Origin: Actinopolymorpha pittospori
Lineage (GTDB): Bacteria > Actinomycetota > Actinomycetes > Propionibacteriales > Actinopolymorphaceae
Assembly (NCBI RefSeq): GCF_014873875.1
Contig: NZ_JADBEM010000001.1
Span: 7,068,001 to 7,132,000 of the forward strand
Direction of reading: 5' to 3'
DNA length: 64,000 nt
Under the pieces are notes generated by a model. The model was not told the origin of the DNA and searched no databases. It saw only the letters and a program-made list of their open reading frames with translations. This document shows positions 8,335-18,103 of this stretch, one piece after another. Position 1 is the first letter of the stretch; every line of letters begins with the position of its first letter. The position numbers and the translations under genes are program-made.

Positions 8335-8517
8335 GTGGCCGACCTCTGCGAGAGGCTGTGGCGCGCGGTGGAGGACTCCGACGACGAGACCAAGGCGCAG
8401 GTGCGAGCGGCGATCGACGAACTCATGGACGCCGCTGAGCTCGACGCCGATGCCAAGGCGGTCAGGGCGTCTCGGGCCGAACGCCAGGCGGGCGTGAAGG
8501 GTGTCTGGGTGACCTGA
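8335..8517 (+). CDS. small acidic ORF, duplicated at 48.4 kb
   Basis: The 60-codon frame contains DETKAQVRAAIDELMDAAEL, followed by DADAKAVRAS. The block recurs with one change near 48340-48430. It is followed 21 nt later by a decayed ParE/RelE-type toxin, so it may be the end of a paired antitoxin, but I cannot confirm the family. The 5' end probably lies outside its original context. Confidence 0.4.
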   Translation: MADLCERLWRAVEDSDDETKAQVRAAIDELMDAAELDADAKAVRASRAERQAGVKGVWVT

Positions 8518-8538
8518 AGTCCCGGCTCGGGCTATGAC

Positions 8539-8800
8539 ATGGTGCACGACGTCACCCTCGACGGGGCGGCTGAGAAAGCCCTGGAGCGGATCAACCGCTC
8601 GGACCAGACGCTCGCTACGCGGATTGTCGCGGCCATCGGGGACCTCGCTGAGTATCCGTACGCACCGGCCCGACAGGAAGGCCGTGCGCGGGTAAGGCGT
8701 CGGCATGATGCGGATCCGCGTCGGCGACTATCGGATCGTGTGCGAGGTGGGCACCCACGGGATCCGGGTCGTCCGGATCGCACACCGCCGCGAAGTCTAC
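8539..8800 (+). pseudogene. ParE/RelE-family toxin, frameshifted
   Basis: The first part (VTLDGAAEKALERINRSDQTLATRIVAAIGDLAEYP) and the second part in another frame (MMRIRVGDYRIVCEV, IRVVRIAHRREVYEH) together make the approximately 85-residue fold of a RelE/ParE-type plasmid stabilisation toxin. The frame is lost near 8690. Inactive as it stands. Confidence 0.7.
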
Positions 8801-8910
8801 GAGCACCGCCCCAGCCTCGCCGCGACCGTGCGGATACTCAGCCCTTGCCCGCGCAGGGTGGCGATCCGTTGGCGCTCCAACAGGGACAGGTACCGGTTCG
8901 ACCGCGCGGT

Positions 8911-9081
8911 CTAGGACGGTCGCACCGATGGCACGCCGCCGTTCTCCGCCCGCCACCGGTAGCCGGTCTTCCGGCCGATCCCCACGATCCTGCACGCCTC
9001 GACCGTCCCCACTCCCGACAGCACCAGCCGCCAGTACTCCGACTCCATCTCCAGCCGACGTTTGCGTCCTCGCCTCACCAT
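8911..9081 (-). pseudogene. IS30-family transposase, N-terminal fragment
   Basis: The frame from the Met at 9081 reads RRGRKRRLEMESEYWRLVL, then GVGTVEACRIVGIGRKTGYR, the N-terminal helix-turn-helix of IS30-family transposases. It is cut after about 45 residues. Confidence 0.75.
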
Positions 9082-9106
9082 CAACACGACCCTCGATCTA
9101 CCAGGT

Positions 9107-9134
9107 GGTGTTGCGAGAAGCACTAGAACCCAAG
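9107..9134 (+). repeat. IS30-type terminal repeat
   Basis: Read on the minus strand, GGTTCTAGTGCTTCTCGCAA continuing CAC lies just upstream of the IS30 fragment. It matches the repeats at 18703-18727 and 21785-21812 (TTC.AG.GGTCGT.GCAACAC). Confidence 0.6.
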
Positions 9135-9639
9135 CGACGCCGGGGGGGTCAAAAATTCAGCCGTCGTTGACAATCTCTCCTCGTCCTTCGGCCGGTCGTA
9201 GCGCGACAGCATGGCGCCACGGCAGCTTGACGCACTATGCGGATAACCATCGGCAATGCCAAAGGCGGATGGAGCTTGCCCGCGGGACCTGGAGACCGCT
9301 GGGGCAATCTCGGCGAGTCCCTGACGCCATTCCAGATCCTCGACTACGCCCGGCTGGCCGGCGACATGGCGGCGCTGTACGTCTGGCGGGAGTCCGGCTG
9401 GTCGCTGTCGGTTCACCGCGGCTGGTCACATGCGGCTCTGCTCCCCATGGCGCGGTCGTGGTCAGCGGCGGTACGCCGTCTGAGTGGCGCAGTCACCGGA
9501 ACACTCGTGCGCAGCTCAGGCGCGCGGGATCGGCCTGCTGACCAGTCCGGGCACGATGAAGGCCTCCCCCAGCGACGCTGCTGGCGGGAGGCATTCGGCT
9601 TCCTCGGGTTACGACTTCGCTCAGGTGTCGGCCCTCGCC
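9135..9639. other. unassigned stretch
   Basis: An open frame runs from 9237 (plus) into the Tn3 remnant. Its first 130 codons (NLGESLTPFQILDYARLAGD and neighbours) match nothing I recognise. It may be a remnant of a cargo gene. Confidence 0.3.
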
Positions 9640-10190
9640 GCGAGCTCGCGCAGGAGTGCCTGCTCGCCTCGGTCGACGGACTGCGGTTCGTCGTCCCTGT
9701 CCGCACCGTCAACGCGGCGCCGTCGCCGAAGTACTTCGGCTTCAAGCGCGGCATCACCTGGCTCAACGCCGTCAACGGTCAGGTCGCGGGCATCGGGCAG
9801 ATGGTCGTTCCCGGCACCCCGCGCGACTCCCCGCACATCCTTGACGCCTTGCTGAACCTGGACGGTGGGGTGACGCCGGAGATGGTGGCTACCGACAACG
9901 CCTCGTACTCCGACATGGTGTTCGGCCTGTTCAAGATCCTCGGCTACAACTTCTCCCCGCGCTTTCGCGGCCTGGACGGGCAGCGGTTCTGGCGCGCAAT
10001 CCTGCCCGGCGTCGAGACGAGCACGTACGGGCGCGCTGGAGGACCTGGCCCGCAACCGCGTCAACCTGAACAAGATGATCATGCACTGGCAGGACATGCT
10101 GAAGGTCGCGGGCTCCCTGGTCACCAACCAGGTCAGGGCGACCTGCTGCGGATGCTCGGCCGCGAGAACCGCCGGCGCGGCGAGTGCTCG
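9640..10190 (+). pseudogene. tnpA: Tn3-family transposase (TnpA) internal fragment
   Basis: The sequence DGLRFVVPVRTVNAAPSPKY, then FGFKRGITWLNAVNGQVAGI, MVATDNASYSDMVFGLFKIL and NFSPRFRGLDGQRFWRA is the catalytic-domain core of Tn3 transposases. It continues, after frameshifts near 10020 and 10140, as LARNRVNLNKMIMHWQDMLK and SLVTNQVRA. Both ends of the roughly 1000-residue protein are missing. Confidence 0.85.
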
Positions 10191-10469
10191 CCGCGTGGGC
10201 CGTTGCAGTCGCGCGCCCACACGTCGTAATCACACCGGATGGCCCTTGCACACCTCCCTGACGGTGTGAACTTGGAGATGGCGGCCTGATCGCCGAACGC
10301 GCCTTTCGGAGTCGCCCGCACGCGCTCGGTGGGGTCGAGCGGTTACCCTCGGCGCCACCACAGGCCCTTCGACGCCCAGACGAACTACCCGACTTGCTGG
10401 CCGGCTGGCCTGCCTGACTGACCCACGCCAGCCACCGGGGTCGCCGTCATCCGCCGCCGTAAGTCCTGG
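10191..10469. other. no gene recognised
   Basis: No coherent protein similarity or repeat was seen in either strand. Confidence 0.4.
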
Positions 10470-10860
10470 CCGCGGCCGCTTGCGCGGTCTTGGCCGGAGC
10501 GAAGTCCCTCACCGCGATCGCCGAGTGGGCCGCTGCCGCCTCTGGCCGGCCGCTGTCGTGCTGTGGGGCCGCGCTGCACGATCCGGACCAGCCCCATCGG
10601 GCGCCGAGTGAGGCGACTATGCGCCGGGTGCTCCAGCCTATCGACGGCTACCGCGGGGCACCGGTTTCTGAAGGAGCGAGACGCACTGGATGCGACCATA
10701 GGCGGCTGGCCCATCGCTCGTGCCAACGCCCCGTACGTCGTCGAGCTCGACACACAGTCGCCATCCCTGTCCCGCCCGCGTCCGCCGAGACCGGCGGTCG
10801 CGGCGAACGGGAAACCCCTGCGGGGCGCCTCACATGACCAATCCGCACCGATCGCGACAA
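10470..10860 (+). pseudogene. ISAs1-family transposase fragment
   Basis: GAKSLTAIAEWAAAASG and HRAPSEATMRRVLQPIDGY in one frame, then DALDATIGGWPIARANA and PAVAANGKPLRGA in another, reproduce the N-terminal region of ISAs1-family transposases. There is a frameshift near 10660. The catalytic part is gone. Confidence 0.7.
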
Positions 10861-10899
10861 GACGGAGCCCTGGCACGGACGACGCCACGTCATAGACGA

Positions 10900-11930
10900 T
10901 GGCTGCCCAGGTCGCCAGTAGCATGTCGGCTTGTAGCGCTCTGTAGACGACGTCGGAGAGTCGGCGTTTGAGGATCCGCATGGCTTCCCGGCCGCTGTCA
11001 CCTGAAGCGACTCGTCTAGCGATCATGGCTTTCGTGTCGGGATGCCAGCGCGCTTGGGTGAGCGCGACGCGGTGGAGCGCGGCGTTGAGTTGGCGGTTGC
11101 CGGTGCGCGAGGAGCCGGTGCCTGGCCCGGTTGGAGGACCAGACTGGCAGCGGTGCGGTGCCGTTGTGGCGGGCGTATGCCTCCTTGGAGCGGAAGCGCC
11201 TGACACCGGCGGTCTCGCCAACGATCTTGGCGGCGGTCAGGACTCCACAGCCGGGAATGGCCAGCAGCGATGGCGCGATCGCCTCGACTCTGCTGGTGAT
11301 CTCAGCGGTGAGTTCGTCGATCTCGGCAGTGAGGCGACGGGCGTGGTTGACCAGACGTTAGGCAAGTCCAGCCACCAGGTCGTCGAAGGGACGTAGACGT
11401 TCCTCGATGGCGTCGTAGGCACTGGCGCGGTCAAGGGAACGTGCTCGCGGGTCCCAGCTCGGGCCGAGCTCGTGCAGGTGCCAACGCAGCCGGTTCACGA
11501 CCCTTGTGCGCTCACAAACGAGCGCTTCTCGGTGATCGGAGAGGAGCCGCACGTCCCGGTCTGGACCGTCCAGCCGCGCTGTGGGCAGGTCTGGTTCGCG
11601 TAACACTGCTCGTGCAACCGCGAGCGCGTCTATTGGGTCGGACTTGCCATAGGTGCGGGCGGAGTCTCGGACATGAGCCATCAGCTTCGCCGGCACGCGT
11701 GTGATTGTTTCGCCCGCGGCGAGCAGGTCCCGCTCCAGGCGCCGGGACAGGTGGCGGCAGTCTTCCACCGCCCATCGCCGGTCTGGGCCGAGCTGGTCGA
11801 CCCAGCGCAGCATCCGAAGGTGGTCTCCGGTTGTCGTGCCGACGGTCCTGCTTGCCAGGTGGGGGCCGTGTTCGTCGATCGCGACGACGGTGTGGCTGCG
11901 CTTGTGCGCGTCGATACCAAGAATCACCAT
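10900..11930 (-). pseudogene. IS110-family transposase, multiply frameshifted
   Basis: The N-terminal part (start 11930, MVILGIDAHKRSHTVVAID, AVEDCRHLSRRLERDLLAAG, YGKSDPIDALAVARA) is a DEDD domain of an IS110 subgroup distinct from the 3-kb copy. The rest is scattered over other frames: TAAKIVGETAGVRRF-type sequence near 11200, then SRTGNRQLNAALHRVALTQARW and REAMRILKRRLSDVVYRAL down to about 10920. At least two frameshifts inactivate it. Confidence 0.85.
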
Positions 11931-12214
11931 GGGTGCCGTGTTCTCCTTCACTCGAACGGGGAACACGGACCGGTCGGTGGGCACATCCCAGTCGGGGAGC
12001 GATGCCACGCTCCTCTTAAGCCACGCCGGCCGGTCGTCATGGGTCCGACGCACTACAGACAGTAGCCACCGCAGGGCAACAAACAGGTGGAACGAACCCG
12101 CCTGACCCATCAAACCTGCCACTGGGATTAACGGCGCCTCTCTGTGTCAAGTTGATCTTGTGTCGGTGGTTGTATGGTGGCGGCTGGCGGGTTCGGGAGT
12201 GACTTGTCCGACGA

Positions 12215-12646
12215 GGCGCTGCGCACCGACGCCGGCGAGACGATGGTCCTGCGAGACAACTACTTCGTCGAGCAGGCGCTGCCGGAGGCCGTCCTACGCA
12301 CCCTCACCGATCAGGAGATGGCGGCGTACCGACGGCCGTTCACCGACCCCGGCGAGGGGCGACGGCCGACGCTGACGTGGCCGCGGGAGATCCCCATCGA
12401 CGGCGAACCCGCCGACGTGGCTACGATCGCCGCCGCCTACGCGGACTGGCTGGCGACCAGCAGTGTGCCCAAGCTGTTCCTGAAGGCCGAGCCCGGTGCG
12501 ATCCTCGCCAGCGACTGGCTAGTCGACTTCGTCCGCGCATGGCCAGCACAGACAGAGGTGACCGTCTCGGGATCGACTTCGTCCAGGAAGACTCGCCGGA
12601 CGAGATCGGGCGGGCCATCGCCGACCGCATGGAGACGTTGGGCTGA
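12215..12646 (+). pseudogene. haloalkane dehalogenase, C-terminal remnant
   Basis: GETMVLRDNYFVEQALPEAV, LTWPREIPIDGEPADV and SVPKLFLKAEPGAILAS match the cap and C-terminal part of haloalkane dehalogenases (alpha/beta hydrolases). After a frameshift near 12570 the frame ending at 12646 carries GIDFVQEDSPDEIGRAIADR. The catalytic His of the usual LHFxQEDSP motif is Asp here. The nucleophile half is absent. Confidence 0.8.
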
Positions 12647-13029
12647 CGAGGCCATGCATGCCCACACGGGCATGACGTCGTACCACCGGCGGCAGTCAGG
12701 AATGCTCGTTCATTCTCGTAAGTCAATCGTTTGCGACGGCTCATGCTACGTCCGACCGGAGTAGACGGCGGGACGGTGATGTTCTGGGAGGTACCACTCC
12801 TCAGGCCTCCGGCGCCGGCCGATCCGGAGAGCCACCGCCGCCACGGCTCTTGGTCCAGAGGTGCACCCCGCAGACAGATCCGCAAACAGCGACCAGAACG
12901 CGCATCTCGATCGGTAGTCAAGGCGTCCAAGGAAGAGTCGGGCGGCCAATTCATCGGAGCCGTGAAGCGCGATCAAGGCTTAGCCACGCCCAGCCCTCCC
13001 GGGCCAACCAAGAACTTCCGGATCCAGGC
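12647..13029. other. no gene recognised
   Basis: Short open frames on both strands show no family similarity. Given the surroundings this is probably decayed sequence. Confidence 0.4.
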
Positions 13030-13512
13030 TTAGGTTCTGGCATGCTCCTTGACGTACTTGACCAGGCCGACGACGTCCTCCGGGACGAGCCGCCCGATGG
13101 CACCGCTGGAGTACACCGACACCACGATGGTCCCGGTCGGGTCCAAGACGAACCCGGTCGACTGTAGGTACACCGGATCGGGGTTGACGAAGGCGCCGGT
13201 TGCTTCGGCCACCGCGTGTGCGTCCGCGCTGTGGCCGACCGCGAAGGTGAGGCGAAGCTTGTCCACCAGGCCCTTGGTGGTGGCTTCGTCGTCCACGGAC
13301 AGTGCCACCACCTTGACCCCGAGCGTGGCAAGGCTGTCCTGCGCACGTTGAAACGCCCGGAGCTGGGCGTTGCAGTAGGGGCACCAGGAGCCTCGGTAGA
13401 TCAGGACCACGCCGAAGTTGCCGGCCAGTTCCTCTCGGACGGACACGCGGCGGCCGTCGGTGAGGTCGAGCGTCAGGTCGGGAAACGCAGAACCTGCGTT
13501 GAGCAGTGCCAT
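13030..13512 (-). CDS. peroxiredoxin-like protein (AhpC/TSA family)
   Basis: The 160-residue thioredoxin-fold protein carries the motif YRGSWCPYCNAQLRAF with a CxxC pair in the peroxidatic position. It also has GFVLDPTGTIVVSVYSSGAIGR in the C-terminal half. It is expected to reduce peroxides in the cytoplasm. The start has GAGAGGAA at good spacing. It lies 40 bp downstream of the short-chain dehydrogenase gene on the same strand, so the two probably form an operon. Both look intact. Confidence 0.9.
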   Translation of the reverse strand: MALLNAGSAFPDLTLDLTDGRRVSVREELAGNFGVVLIYRGSWCPYCNAQLRAFQRAQDSLATLGVKVVALSVDDEATTKGLVDKLRLTFAVGHSADAHAVAEATGAFVNPDPVYLQSTGFVLDPTGTIVVSVYSSGAIGRLVPEDVVGLVKYVKEHART

Positions 13513-13552
13513 GGGGTTCCTCTCTCGATAGGAGTTCTTGGTCGAACAGGGT

Positions 13553-14311
13553 TCAGAGCTGGTCGTTCACATCCCAAACCTGGCCTGTCGCTGAGTCGGC
13601 GAGCCGGGTCAGGAGGGAGCCGGCCGAGTGCTCGGGGCTGATGAGGCTGCTGTTCGCGTGGTAGTCGACGAAACGTGTGTACGTCGCGACGCTGAGGCGA
13701 CCCTCACCGTGTTCGCGGATCCACGCCTGCATGCCTGTGTCGACGGTGCCGGGGCGGTACACGTTGACGGTGACTCCGGTGTCCCTGACCTCCTCAGCGA
13801 GGTTGAGGGTGTGTGCCTCCAAGGCGGCTTTCGTCGCCGCGTAGGCATTGCCGCCCACCATGAAGCCCGGCCGGGCGACGACGCCGCTGGAGACGTTCGC
13901 GACACGCCCCCAGCCGCCCTCGACCATCTTGGGAACGACGGCGAGCGCGAGGGCCACAGCCGCGAACACGTTGACGTCGAACGCCGCGGACCAGGTCGCG
14001 ATATCGAGTTCAGCGGTCGAGCCCAGCGGCTGCACCACGGCCGCGTTGTTGACCAGGATGTCCACCGGTCCCAGCGCATCGACCGCCCTGTCCACAACCT
14101 CGGCAGCACTGCCGTGCGCGCTGAGATCGGCCGAGATTGCCACCGCTGTGCCACCCCGCCTGTTCACCAGTCGGACGGTCTCGTCGAGCTCTGCTTCCGT
14201 GCGCGCCACCACAGCCGACCTGACCCCGGCATCCGCGAGCTGTACCGCGATGGCACGCCCGATACCGCGGCCCGCGCCCGTCACCAGGGCTGTCCTTCCA
14301 CTCAGGGACAT
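13553..14311 (-). CDS. short-chain dehydrogenase/reductase (SDR)
   Basis: The 252-residue classical SDR has the nucleotide-binding TGAGRGIGRAIA at residues 11-22, NNAA near residue 90, the catalytic Ser in NVSSGVV, and YAATK in NAYAATKAALEAHT. The residue after the Rossmann strand 2 (VVART) suggests NADP(H). The start has GGAGGGATCG immediately upstream. Substrate unknown. It is first gene of a probable two-gene operon with the peroxiredoxin. Confidence 0.93.
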   Translation of the reverse strand: MSLSGRTALVTGAGRGIGRAIAVQLADAGVRSAVVARTEAELDETVRLVNRRGGTAVAISADLSAHGSAAEVVDRAVDALGPVDILVNNAAVVQPLGSTAELDIATWSAAFDVNVFAAVALALAVVPKMVEGGWGRVANVSSGVVARPGFMVGGNAYAATKAALEAHTLNLAEEVRDTGVTVNVYRPGTVDTGMQAWIREHGEGRLSVATYTRFVDYHANSSLISPEHSAGSLLTRLADSATGQVWDVNDQL

Positions 14312-14644
14312 CGATCCCTCCGTTCTCAGTGCTCGCCGGATTGGAACAATCCGTCACCACATCCGTGTCGCTCGAGACGGGGTTCTTACCAACCGCCGGG
14401 CTCGCGTGGTCGAGACCGCAGGGCCAGGCGGGCGGAGTGGCTTTCGTCGGCTTTCTCATCCGCCGTGCCTGCCAAGGGCAGTCCGTTACGTCTTCAATCG
14501 ACACTTTGATAGGCCTCAGCAGGACAAGGTTCCACTTCCACCGCCTATGAGGCGTTGATGGCTCGTGTGATCGCGTTCGACGTCAATGTGTCGACGATCA
14601 CGTAATTCGGATCTGGCCCAAATTCCGTGAGGCGCTACTGTTGG
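14312..14644. other. upstream region of the SDR gene
   Basis: No gene is recognised. It should hold the promoter for the leftward SDR-peroxiredoxin pair, but no confident -10/-35 pair was seen. Confidence 0.4.
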
Positions 14645-14740
14645 TGATGAGGTTCCCCCCGCGGAGTGGACACCTGGAGACTGGGACGTGTGAGCCCAGA
14701 GGAAGTAGTGCCAGGTGGGAACCAAGAGCAACATGAGTAA

Positions 14741-16057
14741 GGGGACGTCCAAGTATTACTTGGTCGTTCCGTGGCGGGCTTCGTTGTTTTGAAGGGCTTC
14801 CGGGATTGGTCGAGAGTGGATGGTGTAGTTCCATTCGCCGTGGAAGTCGTTGTGGGTGATCGGGACGGTCTTCATCTGGGCGTTGGTGATCTTTTCTCCG
14901 GTCGGGTATGTGTTGGTGTCCAGGATCGCCTCGACTCTGAACCCGGTCTTGGTGGTTGTGGCACCGATCGTCTCCACGATGACCTGATAGTCGGTCAACG
15001 GCCGGCCACGCCAGTTGATCGAGATGAACGAGAACAGCCGATCTTCGACCTTGTTCCACTTCGACGTGCCGGGCGGGAAGTGGCACACCCAGATGTCCAA
15101 GCCGATCTCGGCCGCCAGTTTCACCAGCTCGACTTTCCACCCTCGCAGCCGGTAGCCGTTGGAACCGCCCGCGTCAGCGGTCAGCATCAGCCTGCTGGCC
15201 TTGGGGTAGCGTTCGCGGCCGACGTGTTCCCACCAGGTGCGGATCGCGTTGACCGCGAACCCTGCCGTGTCATGGTCAACGCCCACGGACACGAAACCGT
15301 CATCTGCGCCGAGGTCGTAGATACCGTAGGGGATCGCTTTGGGCACACCGGTGGGAAAGTCATGACCGTTGACCTTCACGGGTTGTCCGGCCGGGGCCCA
15401 CTCCCGACCGTTGTTGGCATACTCACCCACCAACTCCTTCTTCTTGGTGTCCACACTGATGACCGGGTCACCAGCAGCCAGAGACTCGGCCGCGGTGTCA
15501 TTGATGTGCCGGAACTGGGCATCCCGGTCCGGATGCGAGGCGCCTTCTTTGGTTTTGAACGTCGACTGCAGCCGGTACCCGGCTTTTTGAGCAGCCTGGT
15601 CACGGTCGTCCTGCCCACCGTGAAACCGTTGGCGGTCAAGCCTTTCACCAACTGGGCTGCCGACTTCGTCGTCCACCGCAGCACAGAGGAAGGATCCCCA
15701 CGGGTCTCCGGCGCGACAAGCTCCTCCAACGCCTCGGCAACGCCAGGCTGGGCATCCTCAGTCGCCGGGCGCCCCGCACCAGGCGCACGCACACGCGCAT
15801 CAGGCTCGGCACCGGCACGGACCTCGTTCACCCCAGCCTGAACCGTCGAACGCGACGCACCAGAAAGCCGCGCCACCAACGCGATCCCGCCCCAACCGAT
15901 CGCCTCCGCCTCAGCCCCCAGCAGCAACCGCCACTGCCGCTCGTCCAGGTGCGGCTTGAGCACGGCAAGCTTCTCGGCAAGACCCCGTTCTGTAACCATG
16001 CCCTCACAACGAGTAGATCATGAAAGAGTCGCGCCCATGTAATTTACGGACGCCCCC
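14741..16057 (-). mobile_element. ISAzo13-like element
   Basis: Imperfect inverted ends GGGGACGTCCAAGTATTACT (left) and GGGGGCGTCCGTAAATTACA (right, minus strand) flank the transposase. TAA occurs directly outside both ends (14738-14740 and 16058-16060), a likely target duplication. The element is inserted close to the left end of IS3-B. Confidence 0.75.
14756..15999 (-). pseudogene. ISAzo13-family transposase, frameshifted or -1 programmed
   Basis: The N-terminal frame (start 15999, MVTERGLAEKLAVLKPHLDE, helix-turn-helix near IALVARLSGASRSTVQAGVN) runs to VTRLLKKPG. The catalytic part continues in the -1 frame as KAGYRLQSTFKTKEG, ISVDTKKKELVGEYANNG, LTADAGGSNGYRLRGWK and FPPGTSKWNKVEDRLFSFI. 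The switch lies at CTC AAA AAG CCG near 15590. A -1 slip there would join the two frames (LLKKAGYRLQ), but a 1-nt loss would look the same. Members are usually encoded in one frame. Confidence 0.8.
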
Positions 16058-16241
16058 TAACCTCAACTATTCACGGAAATTGATCTAGTGGTGATGGATT
16101 CTTGTTTGGGCTTGCGTGGTTGTGAAAGCTGCTTGCGGGTAGGCTGGCGCGCCCGGCGGCTGGGCGCCGGTTGTTGTTGTTCAGTGGGGGTTTGCGGGTC
16201 TCCGTTTCTGCGGCTCGCGAGGTGGTCAGGGACGGCGGGTG

Positions 16242-17699
16242 TTAGCCGAAGGCCGTACGGATGCGCGGCCAGCCTTTCTCGATCGCGGGGCTGGGGGTCC
16301 AGGAAGAGTCCAGTTTCAGATACAGCTGTCGGGCGGTGGAGACGATTTTTCCGGCGACGTGTAGGACTTTGTAGCGGAAGGTTTCGGGTGTGGCTTTGGC
16401 GATCCCGGGGTGGTCTTTGAAGCCGAGCAGTTTCGCCCAGCTGATCAGATCCGCGGCGGCGAGCGCTATCTCGAACCAGGCCTGGTTGTGGCAGAACGCG
16501 TCCAGCGGCAGGTTGCCCAGGCCGAGGTGGCCGGAGTCTTTGATCCGTGCTTCGACGTGGGCGTGCTGGCGGTGTCGTAGCTCCAGTCCCTGGATCTGGT
16601 GGGGGACTACACGGGCCGGGGTGTCGGTGATGAACGCGGTCAGCCGCATCCCGTCACTGGTGGTGTTGTGCAGTTGGAGTTGGGCGCCCGGATGCGGGCG
16701 TTCCTTGCGTAGGATCAGCCGGGTGCCTTGCGGCCACTTCGACAGATCCACACAGTGTGTGGCTTCGAACACCATGGCACCGTCACGGATCCCGTCGTCT
16801 TCGATCGCGGTCGCTCACAGCTGCTCGTCCACCGCGTCGGCGATCCCCACATAGGTGGGGGTCGACTCGGTGGAGAAGCTGAACTCGCAGTGTTTCTGCC
16901 GGCAGTAGGCGGCGAAGTCGTAGGTCGCCCCGGCCGCATCGGCCCGGATCAGGATCTCCGGCGCACCGTCGACGCCAGGCCGGTAGGACTCCGGGAGCGC
17001 TTCAAGGGTCAGGTCCAGCAGTGTCTTGTGGTCGGCGATGGTGTTCGACCCGGCGTTTCCGGGCCGAAGGATCCCAGCCAGCGACTCCCCGCCGGAGATC
17101 TCGGGCCGGTCCAGATAGGAGTGCAGCGGATGGAACCCGAAGCTCTTCTTCCAGGTCGGTGCAGCGCCGGACTTCTCGCTGTGAGCGATGGTGATCGTGG
17201 CATCGAAGTCGATGTGCAGATACCCACCGGTGGCCTCCAGGTCCGGGGCCGCTCCCGCCTGCCAGGCCCGCTCACGCGCCTTCGCCCGCGCCTGGCGCAC
17301 CAGCCCCAGATGCTGTTCATCGATCCTGTCGACCAGCCGCCACACGGTCGGCTGACTGGCCACCGCCCCGTGCAGTTGCGGGCGGTCCCGCAACACCGCG
17401 ATCCCCGACGTCGACGTCGCCCCATCGGCGATCGCACACGCCTGATCAGCGAACACCTGCCCCGGGGAGTGAAGCCACGGGCCCCGATACGTGTCAGCCA
17501 ACGCCTGGGTGACGAACCTGGTCAGACCCACGAACTCAGCGAGCTCGCGCAGCATCGACACACCCGCATGCGAGGCCAACCCGTGCCCATCCGAGCTGAC
17601 CCGAAGCCGCGGCCCAGCCACGCCACCCCTGCCGCCAGCCGAACCATCCTTGCCTCGGCGTGCCTTCTTCCCACCCGACGAACCCTTGCTACGCTTCAC
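16242..17699 (-). pseudogene. IS1380-family transposase with one in-frame stop
   Basis: From the GTG at 17699 the frame encodes an Arg/Lys-rich start and the DDE domain (GGYLHIDFDATITIAHSEKS, ILIRADAAGATYDFAAYCRQ, THPTYVGIADAV-like region). A TGA at 16815-16817 interrupts it after VDEQL. The same frame continues without shift as ATAIEDDGIRDGAMVFEATH to the natural end at 16242. A single nonsense change separates it from an intact gene. Confidence 0.85.
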
Positions 17700-17702
17700 C
17701 TA

Positions 17703-17772
17703 CGGAGTGCCTTTCTGCGAGAAAGATCGTTGTCCTCAAACACCGATTCTTCCTTACAGGCAAGGCACTCCG
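17703..17772 (-). promoter_or_regulatory. hairpin covering the IS1380-A ribosome binding site
   Basis: CGGAGTGCCTT and AAGGCACTCCG form a perfect 11-bp stem. The arm nearest the gene ends 3 nt before the GTG start, and the AAAGG Shine-Dalgarno-like sequence lies in it. The loop is about 48 nt. An equivalent hairpin of unrelated sequence precedes the other IS1380 transposase (63267-63324). Confidence 0.6.
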
Positions 17773-17812
17773 CCGCATTTAGACCCCGTGCCGCCGACCC
17801 ACGTGAATAGCC

Positions 17813-18103
17813 GAGGCTAAGCGGTATACCGAGGAGTTCAAGCGGGACGCGGTCGCGCTGGTGCGCTCCTCGCCGGAGCGGACCGTCACCGAGATCGCGC
17901 GGGAGCTCGGGGTCAGCCCGGAAGGGCTGCGCGGTTGGGTCAACCGCGATGGGGCCGACCGGGGCGAGGGCCGGCCTGGGGAACTGACCAGCACCGAACG
18001 TGAGGAGCTGAAGCGACTGCGCAAGCAGACCGCCGAGCAGCAGAAGACGATCGAGATCCTCCGCAAGGCGGCCGCCTATTTCGCCACGGAGACGATACGG
18101 TGA
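17813..18103 (+). CDS. IS3-family OrfA (IS3-B), 5' end lost
   Basis: KRYTEEFKRDAVALVRSSPE and VTEIARELGVSPEGLRGWVN form the helix-turn-helix of an IS3 OrfA. A leucine-zipper-like coil (ELKRLRKQTAEQQKTIEILR) follows. The start codon was separated by the IS1380 and ISAzo13 insertions. It overlaps OrfB at ATACGGTGA, the usual position of the programmed frameshift. Confidence 0.85.
   Translation, partial: EAKRYTEEFKRDAVALVRSSPERTVTEIARELGVSPEGLRGWVNRDGADRGEGRPGELTSTEREELKRLRKQTAEQQKTIEILRKAAAYFATETIR

Larger units (their letters stand above)
16067..17810 (-). mobile_element. IS1380-family element A
   Basis: The ends share the inverted core CTATTCACG (16067-16075 and 17802-17810). The element contains an IS1380 transposase and a long hairpin in front of its start codon. 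No convincing target duplication is visible. Confidence 0.7.

Noticed and set aside
14735..14763. ATG AGT AAG GGG ACG TCC AAG TAT as the start of the IS3-B OrfA
   Set aside because: GGGGACGTCCAAGTATTAC is the terminal repeat of the ISAzo13-like element, matched by the inverse at its other end, so it is not OrfA coding sequence.
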